Below are positions 54,657 to 63,873 of a stretch of 64,000 nt of DNA, piece after piece. The stretch spans positions 33,734 to 97,733 of the forward strand of contig NZ_JAKVRD010000014.1 of NCBI RefSeq assembly GCF_022814865.1, in the 5' to 3' direction. Numbering within the stretch: position 1 is the first letter of the stretch; the number at the start of each line of letters is the position of its first letter. Made by a program: the position numbers and the translations under genes. Origin of the DNA: Shimia aestuarii (GTDB taxonomy: Bacteria; Pseudomonadota; Alphaproteobacteria; Rhodobacterales; Rhodobacteraceae). Under the pieces are notes generated by a model. That model was not told the DNA's origin. It saw nothing but the letters and a program-made list of their open reading frames with translations, and made no database searches.

Positions 54657-54721
54657 AATGCATCGGAGAGAGTGTCGAATCAAACTCTTTTCAAGGTGCA
54701 ACGGAAGAGGAGGGCCTCCAC

Positions 54722-55483
54722 ATGCGAGGGTTGAGTGGAAAACGGGTCGTTGTGACCGGCGGTGGGAGCGGCATTGGCCGAGCGGTTTGCGAACGGTTCG
54801 GCGCGGAGGGTGCCGAAGTCGCTGTTTTCGATCTGAACAAAGCCGGAGCGAATGAAACCGCCAAACTAATCACTGAATCCGGCGGAAAAGCGGCGGCATT
54901 TCAGGCGGATATTACCGATCGTGCCCAAGTCGACAGCGCCGTTGCCGAGTTCGAATCCGGCGGACCGATTGATGTGCTGGTGAACAACGCGGGCTGGGAC
55001 GTGATCAAACCGTTCCTCGACACCGATCCCGACCTTTGGAAGAAGGTCATCGACATCAATCTTTACGGTCCGCTGAATATGCATCACGCGGTGCTTCCGG
55101 GCATGGTCAAGAACGGCGGCGGCCGTGTGGTCAACATCGCGTCCGACGCCGGACGCGTCGGATCATCCGGCGAAGCCGTGTATTCGGCCTGCAAGGGTGG
55201 CATCATCTCGTTCACCAAAACCGTTGCGCGCGAACTGGCGCGTAAAGGTATTCAATTGAATGCGGTCGCCCCGGGACCGACCGACACACCTCTGTTCGCT
55301 CAGGTTGCCGAGGGCGAGGCCGGTCAAAAGATCGCCGAAGGTCTCAAGCGGGCGATTCCGATGAAGCGCCTGGCGCAGCCGACGGATTACCCTGGCATCA
55401 TCTGCTTCCTGTCGTCGGACGACGCAGGGTTCATTACCGGCCAGGTGATTTCGGTTTCGGGCGGCTTGTCCATGCACGGTTGA
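54722..55483 (+). CDS. SDR family oxidoreductase
   Basis: 253 aa. TGGGSGIGRAVCERF loop, NNAGWDV, NIASDAG (Ser), YSACKGG (Tyr-Lys), VAPGPTDTPLF. Hydroxyacyl-CoA dehydrogenase-like. First gene of an operon of five, all on the + strand. Confidence 0.85.
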   Translation: MRGLSGKRVVVTGGGSGIGRAVCERFGAEGAEVAVFDLNKAGANETAKLITESGGKAAAFQADITDRAQVDSAVAEFESGGPIDVLVNNAGWDVIKPFLDTDPDLWKKVIDINLYGPLNMHHAVLPGMVKNGGGRVVNIASDAGRVGSSGEAVYSACKGGIISFTKTVARELARKGIQLNAVAPGPTDTPLFAQVAEGEAGQKIAEGLKRAIPMKRLAQPTDYPGIICFLSSDDAGFITGQVISVSGGLSMHG

Positions 55484-55598
55484 AGCCATGACAGCAGCGC
55501 CGGACACCAGGCGTTGCTGCCAAACCGTGCCAAAAGAGTTACCTCCCCGACTGGCCGCGCCTTATGTGCGGCCCTTCTTCATTCTAGAAAGGTTGCGA

Positions 55599-57536
55599 AT
55601 GTTTCAGCCAGGCTCTGACATCCAGCGGACAAGCACGCTGACCGCATTTCTGAGGGGCTGCGGCATTGACAGTTACGAGGAACTCGTCCGCCGTTCGAAT
55701 GAAGACCCAGACTGGTTCTGGGGCCAGATCATTGACCATGCCGGGATACGGTTCGCGCGGCCCTACAGCCGGTTGCGAGATATCTCCGAAGGGCCCGAAT
55801 CGATCCGGTGGGCCGTCGGGAGTACTTTGAATCTGACGGAAACCTGTCTTGACGCCCGAATTGCCGATGGCTTGGGCGACAAGGTCGCAATCGACTGGGT
55901 CGGCGAAGACGGAAGCCGCCGTCGCTGGACCTATTCCGACCTTACCGCCGAAGCCTCCCGCGTCGCCTCGGCCCTTGCCGCGCGCGGTGTAAGGCCCGGT
56001 CAGGCGGTGGGCATCTATATGCCGATGATCCCCGAAATCGAGGCCGCGCTTCTGGGTATTGCCCGGCTGGGCGCGGTTGCGGTGCCGCTGTTTTCCGGTT
56101 TTGCGCCTCATGCCATCGTATCGCGCCTGAACGACGCGGATGCCGTGGCGGTGTTGACGGCGGATGCCACACCCCGGCGAGGCAAGCCGGTCTGGATGGA
56201 AGCGACCCTTGCCCAGGCTTTGACCGACCTGCCATCGGTTCATACCGTAATCAGCCTGCGACGGTTCGGCGGTGCGATGGCCGATCCGGCCCGCGATCTG
56301 GACTGGACCGAAACAGTGGGCCGCGCCAGTCCGGAGTTTGCCGCCGTTCCCGTCAGTCCCGATGACACCTTTCTCATCGCCTATACATCGGGCACCACCG
56401 GGCGGCCCAAGGGTGTCGTGCATACCCACTTGGGCGTGCAGGCCAAGGCCACGGCCGATTTCTTGCTTTGCCTCGACATGAAACGGGATGACCGGCACCT
56501 CTGGATGACCGACATGGGGTGGGTCATGGGACCGCTCACCCTTTTATCGGTGCTCTTGTCTGGTTCGACCCTGGTGCTCGCCGAGGGCGCACCATCAATG
56601 CCCGGCGATCCCTTCAGGCTGCTGCGTCTTGCGTCCGATATGGAGGTCACGCATCTCGGCGTGGCCCCGACTCTGGTACGGCAGTTCATGACGCGGGATA
56701 CTGAACCTTTGTCGGGCTACGACTTGTCGCCCCTGCGCATTGTCGCCTCGACCGGTGAACCCTGGACCGACGAAGCCTGGCTCTGGCAGCTCGATCTCAT
56801 CTGTCGCCGCCGCGCCGTACCGCTGAACATCTCGGGCGGGACCGAGCTTTTTGGCGCGATCCTGACCTCGACCGTGCTGCACGAGCTCAAGCCCGGCGGA
56901 TTTTCGGCCCAGGCCCTGGGTGTCGGGGCCAAGGTTCTGCGCCAGGACGGCAGCGAAGCCGCACCGGGCGAGGTCGGCGAACTGGTCGTGACCCAGCCGC
57001 CTCTGGGTCTGACCCCGGCCATCTGGGGGGACCGCGATCGCTACCTTGAAACCTACTGGTCCACCTTCCCCGGCCTCTGGCGGCACGGCGACTGGGTGCG
57101 CTGCGATCCGGACGGGACATGGTATATCCTGGGCCGGTCGGACGACACGCTGAACATCGCCGGCAAACGCATCGGCCCGCCCGAGATCGAGGCGGCCCTG
57201 ACCGAAACCGGAGAGGTGGTGGACGCCGCTGCCATCGCGGCACCTGATGACATCAAGGGCGTGGCCGTCGTCTGCGTCTGCGTGGCGGCCCCAAATGTGT
57301 CGCCGGACGCGGAGCTCGTGAACCGGCTCAAGGATCGTGTCGGAGAGATCGTCTCGAAGCCCTTCCGCCCGCGCGAGATCCACTTTGTCGAAGCGCTGCC
57401 CAAGACCCGCAGCATGAAAACCATGCGCCGTGTCGTGCGTGCCGCCTTTCTCGGTGAAGATCCGGGCGATCTGTCGTCGATCAGCAACCCGGAAACCATT
57501 CAGCCCATCGCAGACCTGCAAAAGGAAAAGTCATGA
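55599..57536 (+). CDS. Acyl-CoA synthetase (AMP-forming, ACS family)
   Basis: 645 aa from ATG 55599 (AGAAAGG ahead). N-terminal ACAS-type segment DPDWFWGQIIDHAGIRFARPYS; ATP P-loop AYTSGTTGRPKGVVHTH; adenylation A5/A7 motifs GTELFG and WRHGDWVR; A10 Lys in KTRSMKTMRR. Activates a carboxylic acid to acyl-CoA and is the natural entry enzyme for the pathway (compare AtuH). Overlaps the next gene by 4 bp. Confidence 0.88.
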   Translation: MFQPGSDIQRTSTLTAFLRGCGIDSYEELVRRSNEDPDWFWGQIIDHAGIRFARPYSRLRDISEGPESIRWAVGSTLNLTETCLDARIADGLGDKVAIDWVGEDGSRRRWTYSDLTAEASRVASALAARGVRPGQAVGIYMPMIPEIEAALLGIARLGAVAVPLFSGFAPHAIVSRLNDADAVAVLTADATPRRGKPVWMEATLAQALTDLPSVHTVISLRRFGGAMADPARDLDWTETVGRASPEFAAVPVSPDDTFLIAYTSGTTGRPKGVVHTHLGVQAKATADFLLCLDMKRDDRHLWMTDMGWVMGPLTLLSVLLSGSTLVLAEGAPSMPGDPFRLLRLASDMEVTHLGVAPTLVRQFMTRDTEPLSGYDLSPLRIVASTGEPWTDEAWLWQLDLICRRRAVPLNISGGTELFGAILTSTVLHELKPGGFSAQALGVGAKVLRQDGSEAAPGEVGELVVTQPPLGLTPAIWGDRDRYLETYWSTFPGLWRHGDWVRCDPDGTWYILGRSDDTLNIAGKRIGPPEIEAALTETGEVVDAAAIAAPDDIKGVAVVCVCVAAPNVSPDAELVNRLKDRVGEIVSKPFRPREIHFVEALPKTRSMKTMRRVVRAAFLGEDPGDLSSISNPETIQPIADLQKEKS

Positions 57537-58387
57537 TCACTGTTTTCGGAGCCACGGGCACGACTGGCGCGCCCCTCGTCGATACGCTTCTGGCAAAAGG
57601 CGCGTCCGTGCGCGCTGTCACCAGCGCCCCCTCCAAGTTAGATGCGCTAAGGGCCAAAGGATGCGAGGCGGTCGCAGCGGATTTCACGGACCCTGCCGCG
57701 CTGGCGCGGGCCTGTGACGAGGCAGAAAAGATATACCTGGTCACGCCTGCCCATCTGAACATGCGCCAGTGGAAGGCGAACGTGATCGAGGCGGCCAAGG
57801 CCGCGGGCGTGCGCCATATCGTTGTGGCCACGGGGCTTGGCGCGTCGCCCAAGGCGGGGCTGACCTTTGGAAAGTGGCATTCCGAAACCCAGGAGCTGCT
57901 GAAGCAAAGCGGCCTTGACTGGACCTTTGTCCAGCCGACCTATTTCATGCAGAACCTGCTGTGGCAGACCGGTAACATTGCAAAGGACGCCGTGTACTAT
58001 GACGATCTGGGCGGCCCCGTGGCCTGGATCGACGCCCGCGACATCGCGGATGTCGCCGCCGAGGCGCTGACCGCTCCGGGTTACGAAGGCAAGGCTCTTG
58101 GTCTGACCGGGCCCGAAGCTCTTACCGGAGAAGATATCGCCGCCCTCCTGTCCAGGGTGACCGGGCGCACTGTCACCTGCGCACCCCTGTCGGCCGAAAA
58201 TGCCAAGGCGGGTATGGTGGCTGGCGGAATGCAGGACGAGGTCGCCAGAGCCATGGTCGAATTGGCTTCCATCGCGCCCAAGGGCTACCTTGCCGGCATC
58301 GAGACCACGGTCAGCGATGTGATGGGACGCCCGGCGCGCCGATTTGCCGATTTCGTCGCCGAGAACCGGGATGCTTTCGTCAAGTAA
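57533..58387 (+). CDS. NmrA-like NAD(P)-binding protein
   Basis: 284 aa. GATGTTGAPLV loop at the N-terminus, then a Rossmann fold with VRHIVVATGLGAS and PTYFMQNLLWQ. No Tyr-Lys dyad, so redox sensing or ligand binding as in NmrA/QorB relatives. Start overlaps the ligase stop. Confidence 0.78.
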   Translation: MITVFGATGTTGAPLVDTLLAKGASVRAVTSAPSKLDALRAKGCEAVAADFTDPAALARACDEAEKIYLVTPAHLNMRQWKANVIEAAKAAGVRHIVVATGLGASPKAGLTFGKWHSETQELLKQSGLDWTFVQPTYFMQNLLWQTGNIAKDAVYYDDLGGPVAWIDARDIADVAAEALTAPGYEGKALGLTGPEALTGEDIAALLSRVTGRTVTCAPLSAENAKAGMVAGGMQDEVARAMVELASIAPKGYLAGIETTVSDVMGRPARRFADFVAENRDAFVK

Positions 58388-58391
58388 CCTG

Positions 58392-59096
58392 ATGGCGCCG
58401 CCGCTTTATCTCGAACTGGCGCCGCCTGAGGAAGCGGCCAAACAGATCGAACATTTGTTCGTGTTCCGCGATACCGGTGTGCTGAGCGGTGGTGGACGCG
58501 GGCGGTTCGCAACCGACCTCTTTACCCTTTCGGTAACGCGCGACGACAGCGGCGGCGGGCGCGTATCGCTGGCAGAACCGCGCCCCTATTTTTCGCCCCG
58601 CCCAAGGCCATTCCAGGGTGTCGTGGCCGGGCTGCGACTGTCGTCACGACCGCCGCGATTTCCCGACTCCAAAGGGCTGGACATGCTGGCCTCAGAACTG
58701 GCCCGGGTTCAGACCGGGGACGATGACCTGCCTGCGCTCATCGCGGTGCTTGACGGCCTTGCGAGAGACCTGCGCTTTGCCGCACCACCCGGAGCTTACA
58801 GCGACCGGACCAAACGTCGAAAGGTGCGGGCGGAAACCGGCGTGTCGCGGCGGCGGCTTGCGACCTTGCGACGCTTTCGCCGGGCTCTCGGGCAGCTTGC
58901 GTCAAAGACCCTGCCGCTGAGCGATCTGGCGCTGGACGCCGGATATTACGATCAATCTCACTTGTCCGCCGCTTGCCGGATCTTCGCCGGCAAACCGCCC
59001 GGCGCGTTGCGCGCTCTGTCTATTCCGCGTCGTTTTGACCTTTCGCTACAAGATACGCGCCTCAAAGACCGCCTAAGATTGGTCATTGACGAATGA
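58392..59096 (+). CDS. AraC-type HTH domain protein
   Basis: 234 aa from ATG 58392. C-terminal AraC helix-turn-helix: LPLSDLALDAGYYDQSHLSAACRIFAGKPPGALR (about 180-215). N-terminal part has no clear cupin. A transcriptional regulator, maybe of this operon or of a target elsewhere. Confidence 0.75.
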   Translation: MAPPLYLELAPPEEAAKQIEHLFVFRDTGVLSGGGRGRFATDLFTLSVTRDDSGGGRVSLAEPRPYFSPRPRPFQGVVAGLRLSSRPPRFPDSKGLDMLASELARVQTGDDDLPALIAVLDGLARDLRFAAPPGAYSDRTKRRKVRAETGVSRRRLATLRRFRRALGQLASKTLPLSDLALDAGYYDQSHLSAACRIFAGKPPGALRALSIPRRFDLSLQDTRLKDRLRLVIDE

Positions 59097-59117
59097 AATC
59101 GAAGAGGAAGACCCGCC

Positions 59118-59573
59118 ATGACACAATTCAAACAGAAAAACCCCGACTATGACGCACGCGTGCGCAACAGTTTCGATCGCCAGAAGGTGATGAACACGTT
59201 GGGGATCAGCATTGCCGAGTTGTTACCCGGCCGCATCGTTCTGGAAATGGCACATCAGGTTGCACTGACCCAGCAGCATGGGTTTTTGCATGCCGGAATC
59301 GTGTCGACAGCGCTGGACAGCGCCTGCGGATACGCGGCCTTTTCGCTGATGCCAGCGGACGCGGCAGTGTTGACGGCCGAATTCAAGATCAACCTACTCA
59401 ACCCGGCGGACGGCGAACGGTTTCGCTTCGTCGCTGACGTGGTGAAACCAGGCAGGACGCTGACCATATGCGAGGCGCGTGCCTATGCCGTGAAGGGCCA
59501 GGATGAAAAGCTCGTCGCAACGATGACCGGAACGCTCATGGCGCTGATCGGGCGGGCGGGGGTCGCGGACTGA
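59118..59573 (+). CDS. PaaI-family hotdog thioesterase (third copy)
   Basis: 151 aa. QQHGFLHAGIVSTALDSACGYAAF and EFKINLLNPADG. Last gene of the operon. A related 3' fragment of about 70 bp is found again at 62500-62571. Confidence 0.83.
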   Translation: MTQFKQKNPDYDARVRNSFDRQKVMNTLGISIAELLPGRIVLEMAHQVALTQQHGFLHAGIVSTALDSACGYAAFSLMPADAAVLTAEFKINLLNPADGERFRFVADVVKPGRTLTICEARAYAVKGQDEKLVATMTGTLMALIGRAGVAD

Positions 59574-59645
59574 GCGCAACCCGGCCGCAGCACATCCGAT
59601 CCGGGCGGCCGGGCCGATTATTCAGACAGCTGGATCAGCTGTTCC

Positions 59646-59762
59646 AGCGGCTCGCGACCTCGGCCAACCGTTTCCCGTAGGCGCGCGCGGTATCCAGATC
59701 GCCGCCAGCAGGTTCAGGCCTGCCAAGCAGTAATGTTATAGCCTTTAGCAGTGCGGTCGCCG
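59646..59762 (-). pseudogene. Remnant of a flavin/NAD(P)H-reductase-like C-terminus
   Basis: On the - strand a stretch reads LLLGRPEPAGGDLDTARAYG, then KRLAEVASRWNS and stop, an ending seen in NAD(P)H-dependent flavin reductases or WrbA-type proteins. Nothing upstream supports an intact gene. Low-confidence remnant. Confidence 0.3.
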
Positions 59763-59871
59763 ATTGTCCGTCGTCAGGGTTTTTCGGAGAGCTGAGACTG
59801 TATCGTAACGGAGGATCTCGTTCGGTTTCTGTTCAAGTTTATGCGGCAGCGGCCTGATGCTGCAACCGTAA

Positions 59872-60381
59872 TTGGAACGGATGGACGCCCACGGTGCCGA
59901 TGGGCTGCCGTCACGCCGGAGTTTCCAGTCAGGGCTGAGCTGGCGCACCATTCTGGCCAAGCGCGAGAACTTTCGTGCTGCCTTCGCCGGGTTCGACTTT
60001 CGGGGAGTTGCGAACTTTGACGACAACGACATTGAGCGCCTACTTGCCGATGAAGGAATTGTTCGCTATCGAGGCAAATTCGAAGCCGTGATCAACAACG
60101 CTCGCCGTACTTTCGAGGTCGTCCAAGAGGAAGGCTCCTTCGCCGCATTCATCTGGCTATATGAACCTGCCAAGGACGACGCACTGCCACAAATGCGGTC
60201 CAAATCACCAGCGTCCGAGACCCTGTCCAAAGACCTACGAAAGCTTGGCTTCAAATTCGTGGGACCGACCACCGTATATGCATTCATGCAGGCCATGGGA
60301 TTTATCAACGATCACGCAGAAGTCTGTTGGATGCGAAAGGACGTCGAAACAACCCGAAACACCCTTCGCACACCGACATAG
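59872..60381 (+). pseudogene. tag: DNA-3-methyladenine glycosylase I (tag), 5' truncated
   Basis: 169 aa, with the body of Tag intact: FQSGLSWRTILAKRENFRAAFAGFDF, the Glu/Asp-rich middle, and the C-terminal VGPTTVYAFMQAMGFINDHAEVCW with the His and Cys zinc ligands. But the N-terminal CPW and YHDxEWG part with the other two zinc ligands is missing, and the residues before FQSGLSW do not match. So a 5' deletion is likely and the protein is probably non-functional. Base-excision repair was its normal role. Confidence 0.7.
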
Positions 60382-60468
60382 GCAACTGTCGGCCAACTAA
60401 CGTGAAAAAATTCAGGGCCACTTAGCGTGGAAAGTCACAGACAGGTTTCGCGTCAGTCGACCTAGACT

Positions 60469-60897
60469 TCAGAGCTTTGAGAGTAGCGAGGCCAATTGAG
60501 CGGCGTCTTTGGGTTTCAGCTTTGCGCCGATCCTTTCCGACAGAACTCGTTCATAGATCGGCCACATCGCCCTCCTGACAGATTTACCCTTTTCAGAGAT
60601 AGAAATGTTTTGACCTCGCCCATCTTCCAAGCAGTCCTGTCGGTTCACCAGCCCTGCTTTCACCATACGGTTCAGCAGCCGCGAGGTACCGTATTGGGGT
60701 AACAAAATCCGGTCTTTGAGTTCGAATGGCCGGAGTCCGTCCGGGCCTGCCTTCTCGAGTTCGAGAAGCGCGTCATACCATGCAATTGGCGGGTATCCTG
60801 CCGATTTCAGAGACGTTTCGACAGCCTCAAGCAAAACGCGGCTTTTAGTCATGAGGGCTGTCCAGGCGGCCTCAGTAGCATGGTCAATCTCGTTCAT
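60469..60897 (-). CDS. MarR family regulator
   Basis: 142 aa from ATG 60897 (ATG 60906 also possible). Winged helix: LRPFELKDRILLPQYGTSRLLNRMVKAGLVNRQDCLEDGRGQNISISEKGKSVRRA. Divergent from doxX/GST, with dyads in the gap between. Repressor of the DoxX operon is the likely job. Confidence 0.82.
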   Translation of the reverse strand: MNEIDHATEAAWTALMTKSRVLLEAVETSLKSAGYPPIAWYDALLELEKAGPDGLRPFELKDRILLPQYGTSRLLNRMVKAGLVNRQDCLEDGRGQNISISEKGKSVRRAMWPIYERVLSERIGAKLKPKDAAQLASLLSKL

Positions 60898-60934
60898 ATC
60901 CAGCACCTATCATGTACATGTAAGTGCATCAACC

Positions 60935-60977
60935 TTGACATCGCATGTGACGCGCTATATATAGATGCAACTGCATC
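60935..60977 (+). promoter_or_regulatory. Promoter and MarR-type operator of the doxX-GST operon
   Basis: TTGACA (60935-60940), 17 bp, TATATA (60958-60963), immediately followed by the palindrome GATGCAACTGCATC (60964-60977). A related half-dyad, GATGCACTTACATG on the - strand (60930-60917), lies near the marR start. Confidence 0.7.
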
Positions 60978-60995
60978 GACATATGGGATCATATC

Positions 60996-61430
60996 ATGTC
61001 ACAATCGCACCTCACAGAATTTGGGATATTCCTGCTCCGTATAGCACTCGGGATCATGTTCCTGGCGCACAGCCTGTTTCTCAAGCTCTTCATTTTCACA
61101 CTTCCCGGAACGGCGCAGTTCTTCATTTCGATCGGGCTGCCCGGCTGGTTTGCTTATATGGTCTTTGCAGTCGAGGCGATTGCCGGTGCCCTTTTGGTCC
61201 TCGGCGTACAGGCTCGGTGGGTCGCGTCGGCGACCGTGCCCATCCTAGCCGGTGCGACCTGGGCTCACTCCGGAAACGGCTGGATGTTCGGATACGAGAA
61301 CGGCGGGTGGGAATACCCGGCCTATCTGACGCTGCTTGCCATCGTGCAAGGGCTTCTGGGCGACGGCCGTTTCGCCCTCAGCCCTTCCTTCGCGCCCGGT
61401 AACGTGCAGATGGCGGGAGAGACAACATGA
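60996..61430 (+). CDS. DoxX family membrane protein
   Basis: 144 aa, four hydrophobic helices (about 8-28, 45-68, 72-95, 105-125). Pattern LLRIALGIMFLAHSLFLKLFIF and GWWEYPAYLTLLAIVQGLLGDG-like end is DoxX. Overlaps the GST gene by 4 bp. Confidence 0.82.
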   Translation: MSQSHLTEFGIFLLRIALGIMFLAHSLFLKLFIFTLPGTAQFFISIGLPGWFAYMVFAVEAIAGALLVLGVQARWVASATVPILAGATWAHSGNGWMFGYENGGWEYPAYLTLLAIVQGLLGDGRFALSPSFAPGNVQMAGETT

Positions 61431-62130
61431 GCCTCCACCTCATTAGCCATGCGCTCTGCCCATATGTGCAGCGCGCGGCGATCTCGCTCACTGAGAAAGG
61501 TGTCACGTTCGAGAGAACTGACATCGATCTTTCGAACAAGCCCGACTGGTTTCTTGCCATATCTCCGCTGGGCAAGACGCCTGTCCTAGTTGTGGACGGG
61601 ACGCCGATTTTCGAATCTGCGGTTATCCTCGAATATCTTGAGGATACACAACCCCACGCGCTTCATTCGCACGACGCTCTCGATCGCGCCCGCCACCGTG
61701 CCTGGATTGAATTTGGATCTGCTGTCTTGAACGGCATTGCGGGGTTCTACTCGGCGCCGAACGAGAAAGCGTTGGAAGAAAAAGTGCCGGCGCTCTGCGC
61801 AAAGTTCCTTCGGCTGGACGCGGAGCTTGGGGAGGGACCATGGTTCGATGGCCACCGGTTCAGCCTCGTCGATGTCGTATTCGGCCGGTCTTCCGCTATT
61901 TCGACGTTTTTGACACCATCGGAGAGTTTGGCGTCTTCACAGGGCTTGCCCGTGTAAGGGCCTGGCGACATGAACTGGAGCGTCGGGTTTCTGTGAAGAA
62001 TGCCGTCAGTGAAGATTACCCGACCCTTCTGCGTGACTTCATCAGACGGCGCAATTCTTACCTGTCCCAGATCATGCAGACAGGAGGGCCGAAGAAGACA
62101 GTTACACAGGTGCGATCGGCTGACCGCTGA
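61427..62130 (+). pseudogene. Glutathione S-transferase family protein, frameshifted
   Basis: Thioredoxin-fold N-terminus: SHALCPYVQRAAISLTEKGV and PLGKTPVLVVDGTPIFESAVILEYLED; helical C-terminal domain begins with RHRAWIEFGSAVL. At about 61881-61889 the frame changes: SLVDVVFG continues as PVFRYFDVFDTIGEFGVFTG in the next frame, to a stop at 62128-62130 (ORF end of that frame). One missing base (a C of GGCC(C)GG) explains it. Without it the protein would be about 234 aa, the normal GST length. Confidence 0.78.
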
Positions 62131-62591
62131 TCACTTGATATCGTTTTGTCGGGCCGCAGTACAGAACCGGACGTTTGAGGTCGCTTGGCGAATGTCCGCT
62201 TTGTCCCGCACATCGGATAGTCGCCGACTTTCCCTTGAAGGCCCGCAGCAGCCCCAACCGGCAATTGCCGGCAGTCCATGCCCGTCCGTGCGATGCGCAG
62301 GGTTACTGCTGCCCCCACAGCGAAACCGGGAACAAACCACCGATCGCATTGATGAATGGCTCAGGGATCTACGAATCCTCCTGAGCTCAAACACCCGGAA
62401 AACCCTAGCCGTGTAGTCCGACAGAGGGCTGCGCTTCAATCGCGGGTCAATCTATCCCAGATGGTGGATCACTTTCAGGGGGTTACTCCAAAGGGCGGGG
62501 ATAAGAAGCTCGTGGCAACGAGGATAAGAACGCTTTTATCGCTATTGGGGCGAACTGGCGTGGCTGGCTGACGATCGGGTCAGAGCGAAAA
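62131..62591. other. Degenerate interval with thioesterase remnant (461 bp)
   Basis: No intact gene. 62500-62571 encodes KKLVATRI and LLGRTGVAG before a stop, aligned with EKLVATMT and LIGRAGVAD at the end of the thioesterase gene at 59118; so a 3' fragment of a homologous gene. The rest is unassigned. Confidence 0.5.
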
Positions 62592-63873
62592 TTAATCTGC
62601 GAGCCGGGCTTCGAGGATATGCCGCTGGATCTTGCCGCTGGTCGATCTGGGAAAATCCTCGAACGCGATGAAGCGAATTTCGCGTGGTCGCTTATAGCCA
62701 GCGAGGCTTTCGCGGCACAAGTTCAGCAGCGCCTCGGCATCCGGCCCGTCATCGTCACAGGCGACAAAGGCCACCGGGCTTTCCCCCCATTTCGCGTCGA
62801 AGGCCCTTACCACGGCGGCATCGATCACATCGGGATGAGAAAGAAGCACACGTTCGATTTCCGCCGGATAGACGTTTTCACCTCCGGTCTTGATCAGGTA
62901 TTTCGCCCGATCCACAAAGTCGACGGTGCCGTCCGTATTGCGCCGGAACAGATCGCCCATGTGGAAAAAGCCGTTGCGAAAGTCACGGGCATTGGTGTCG
63001 TCGGCGTTCCAGTACCCGGAAAACAGCGTCGGACCCCGAAGCGCCATTTCGCCCGGCGTTCCATCGGGGACTTCGCGGTCGTCGGGATCGACCAGCCGCA
63101 CCTCGCAAAAGGCGCTGATGCGCTTGGACAGCCGGTCCGGGGTCACACCCGGCGCGATCAGATCGGCGGTTCCCGGCGGCAGGCCGGTTTCGGTCGCCCC
63201 GAAGGAATTCAGATAGGGCGTGTCCAGAAGACCGGTCAGTTCCGCGATCTGATGCGGCGGCACCAGATCAGCCATTGCGCCGCAAACCTTGATCCCCTTC
63301 AGCGGCAAAGGGTTGGCGTGCCGTTCGTTAATAAAAGCCTCCAGTGCCCCGGGCATCATCACGAACCAGCCGATCCTGTGGCGTGACAGCGCCTCGTTGA
63401 TGACGGCGGGCTGCAGCCCGTCCACCATCACCACGGTCCCACCCCGCAGGATCGTTGCCAGCGCATGATCGGTGGAGGCCATGTGGAACATCGGCGCCCA
63501 GGCGATGAACCCGTCGCCGGGATCCAGCGCCAGCTGGGCCGCAAAAACCATGGATCGGGCGATATGCGCGCGGTGGCTGATATGCGCCCCCTTGGGCAGG
63601 CCCGTGGTCCCCGAGGTATAGAGGATCGTCAGACCGGCCTCGGGGTCGTCAACCATGGTTCCGGTGCGCGGGTCCGGCTCGACCCCGGCAATGGCCGTTT
63701 CCAGGTCTGGCCCGACGGTTAGACAGGGTGTCGACGCGACGGCGCGGTAAGCTTCTGAAAGTTCCGGTTCGACAACCGCGAGAACCGGCTCGACCAGATC
63801 GATGCAGTGCCGCAGTTCATCGGGGGCAAGCCGCCAGTTCAGACAGGCGACGATCGCGCCGATTCCCGCTGCT
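62592..63873 (-). pseudogene. AMP-dependent acyl-CoA ligase, 5' part removed by an IS
   Basis: The frame holds about 427 residues: ATP loop TILYTSGTTGLPKGAHISH, FGATETGLPPG, GEMALRGPTLFSGYWN, FFHMGDLFRRNTDGTVDFVDRAKYLIKTGGENVYPAEIE, and FPRSTSGKIQRH with the A10 Lys. The N-terminal ~90 residues are missing: the frame enters the IS at 63874. Inactive unless the IS supplies a start. Confidence 0.8.

Noticed and set aside
59745..60032. 95-aa - strand ORF overlapping tag
   Set aside because: No start signal or family pattern; overlaps the clearer tag frame on the + strand.
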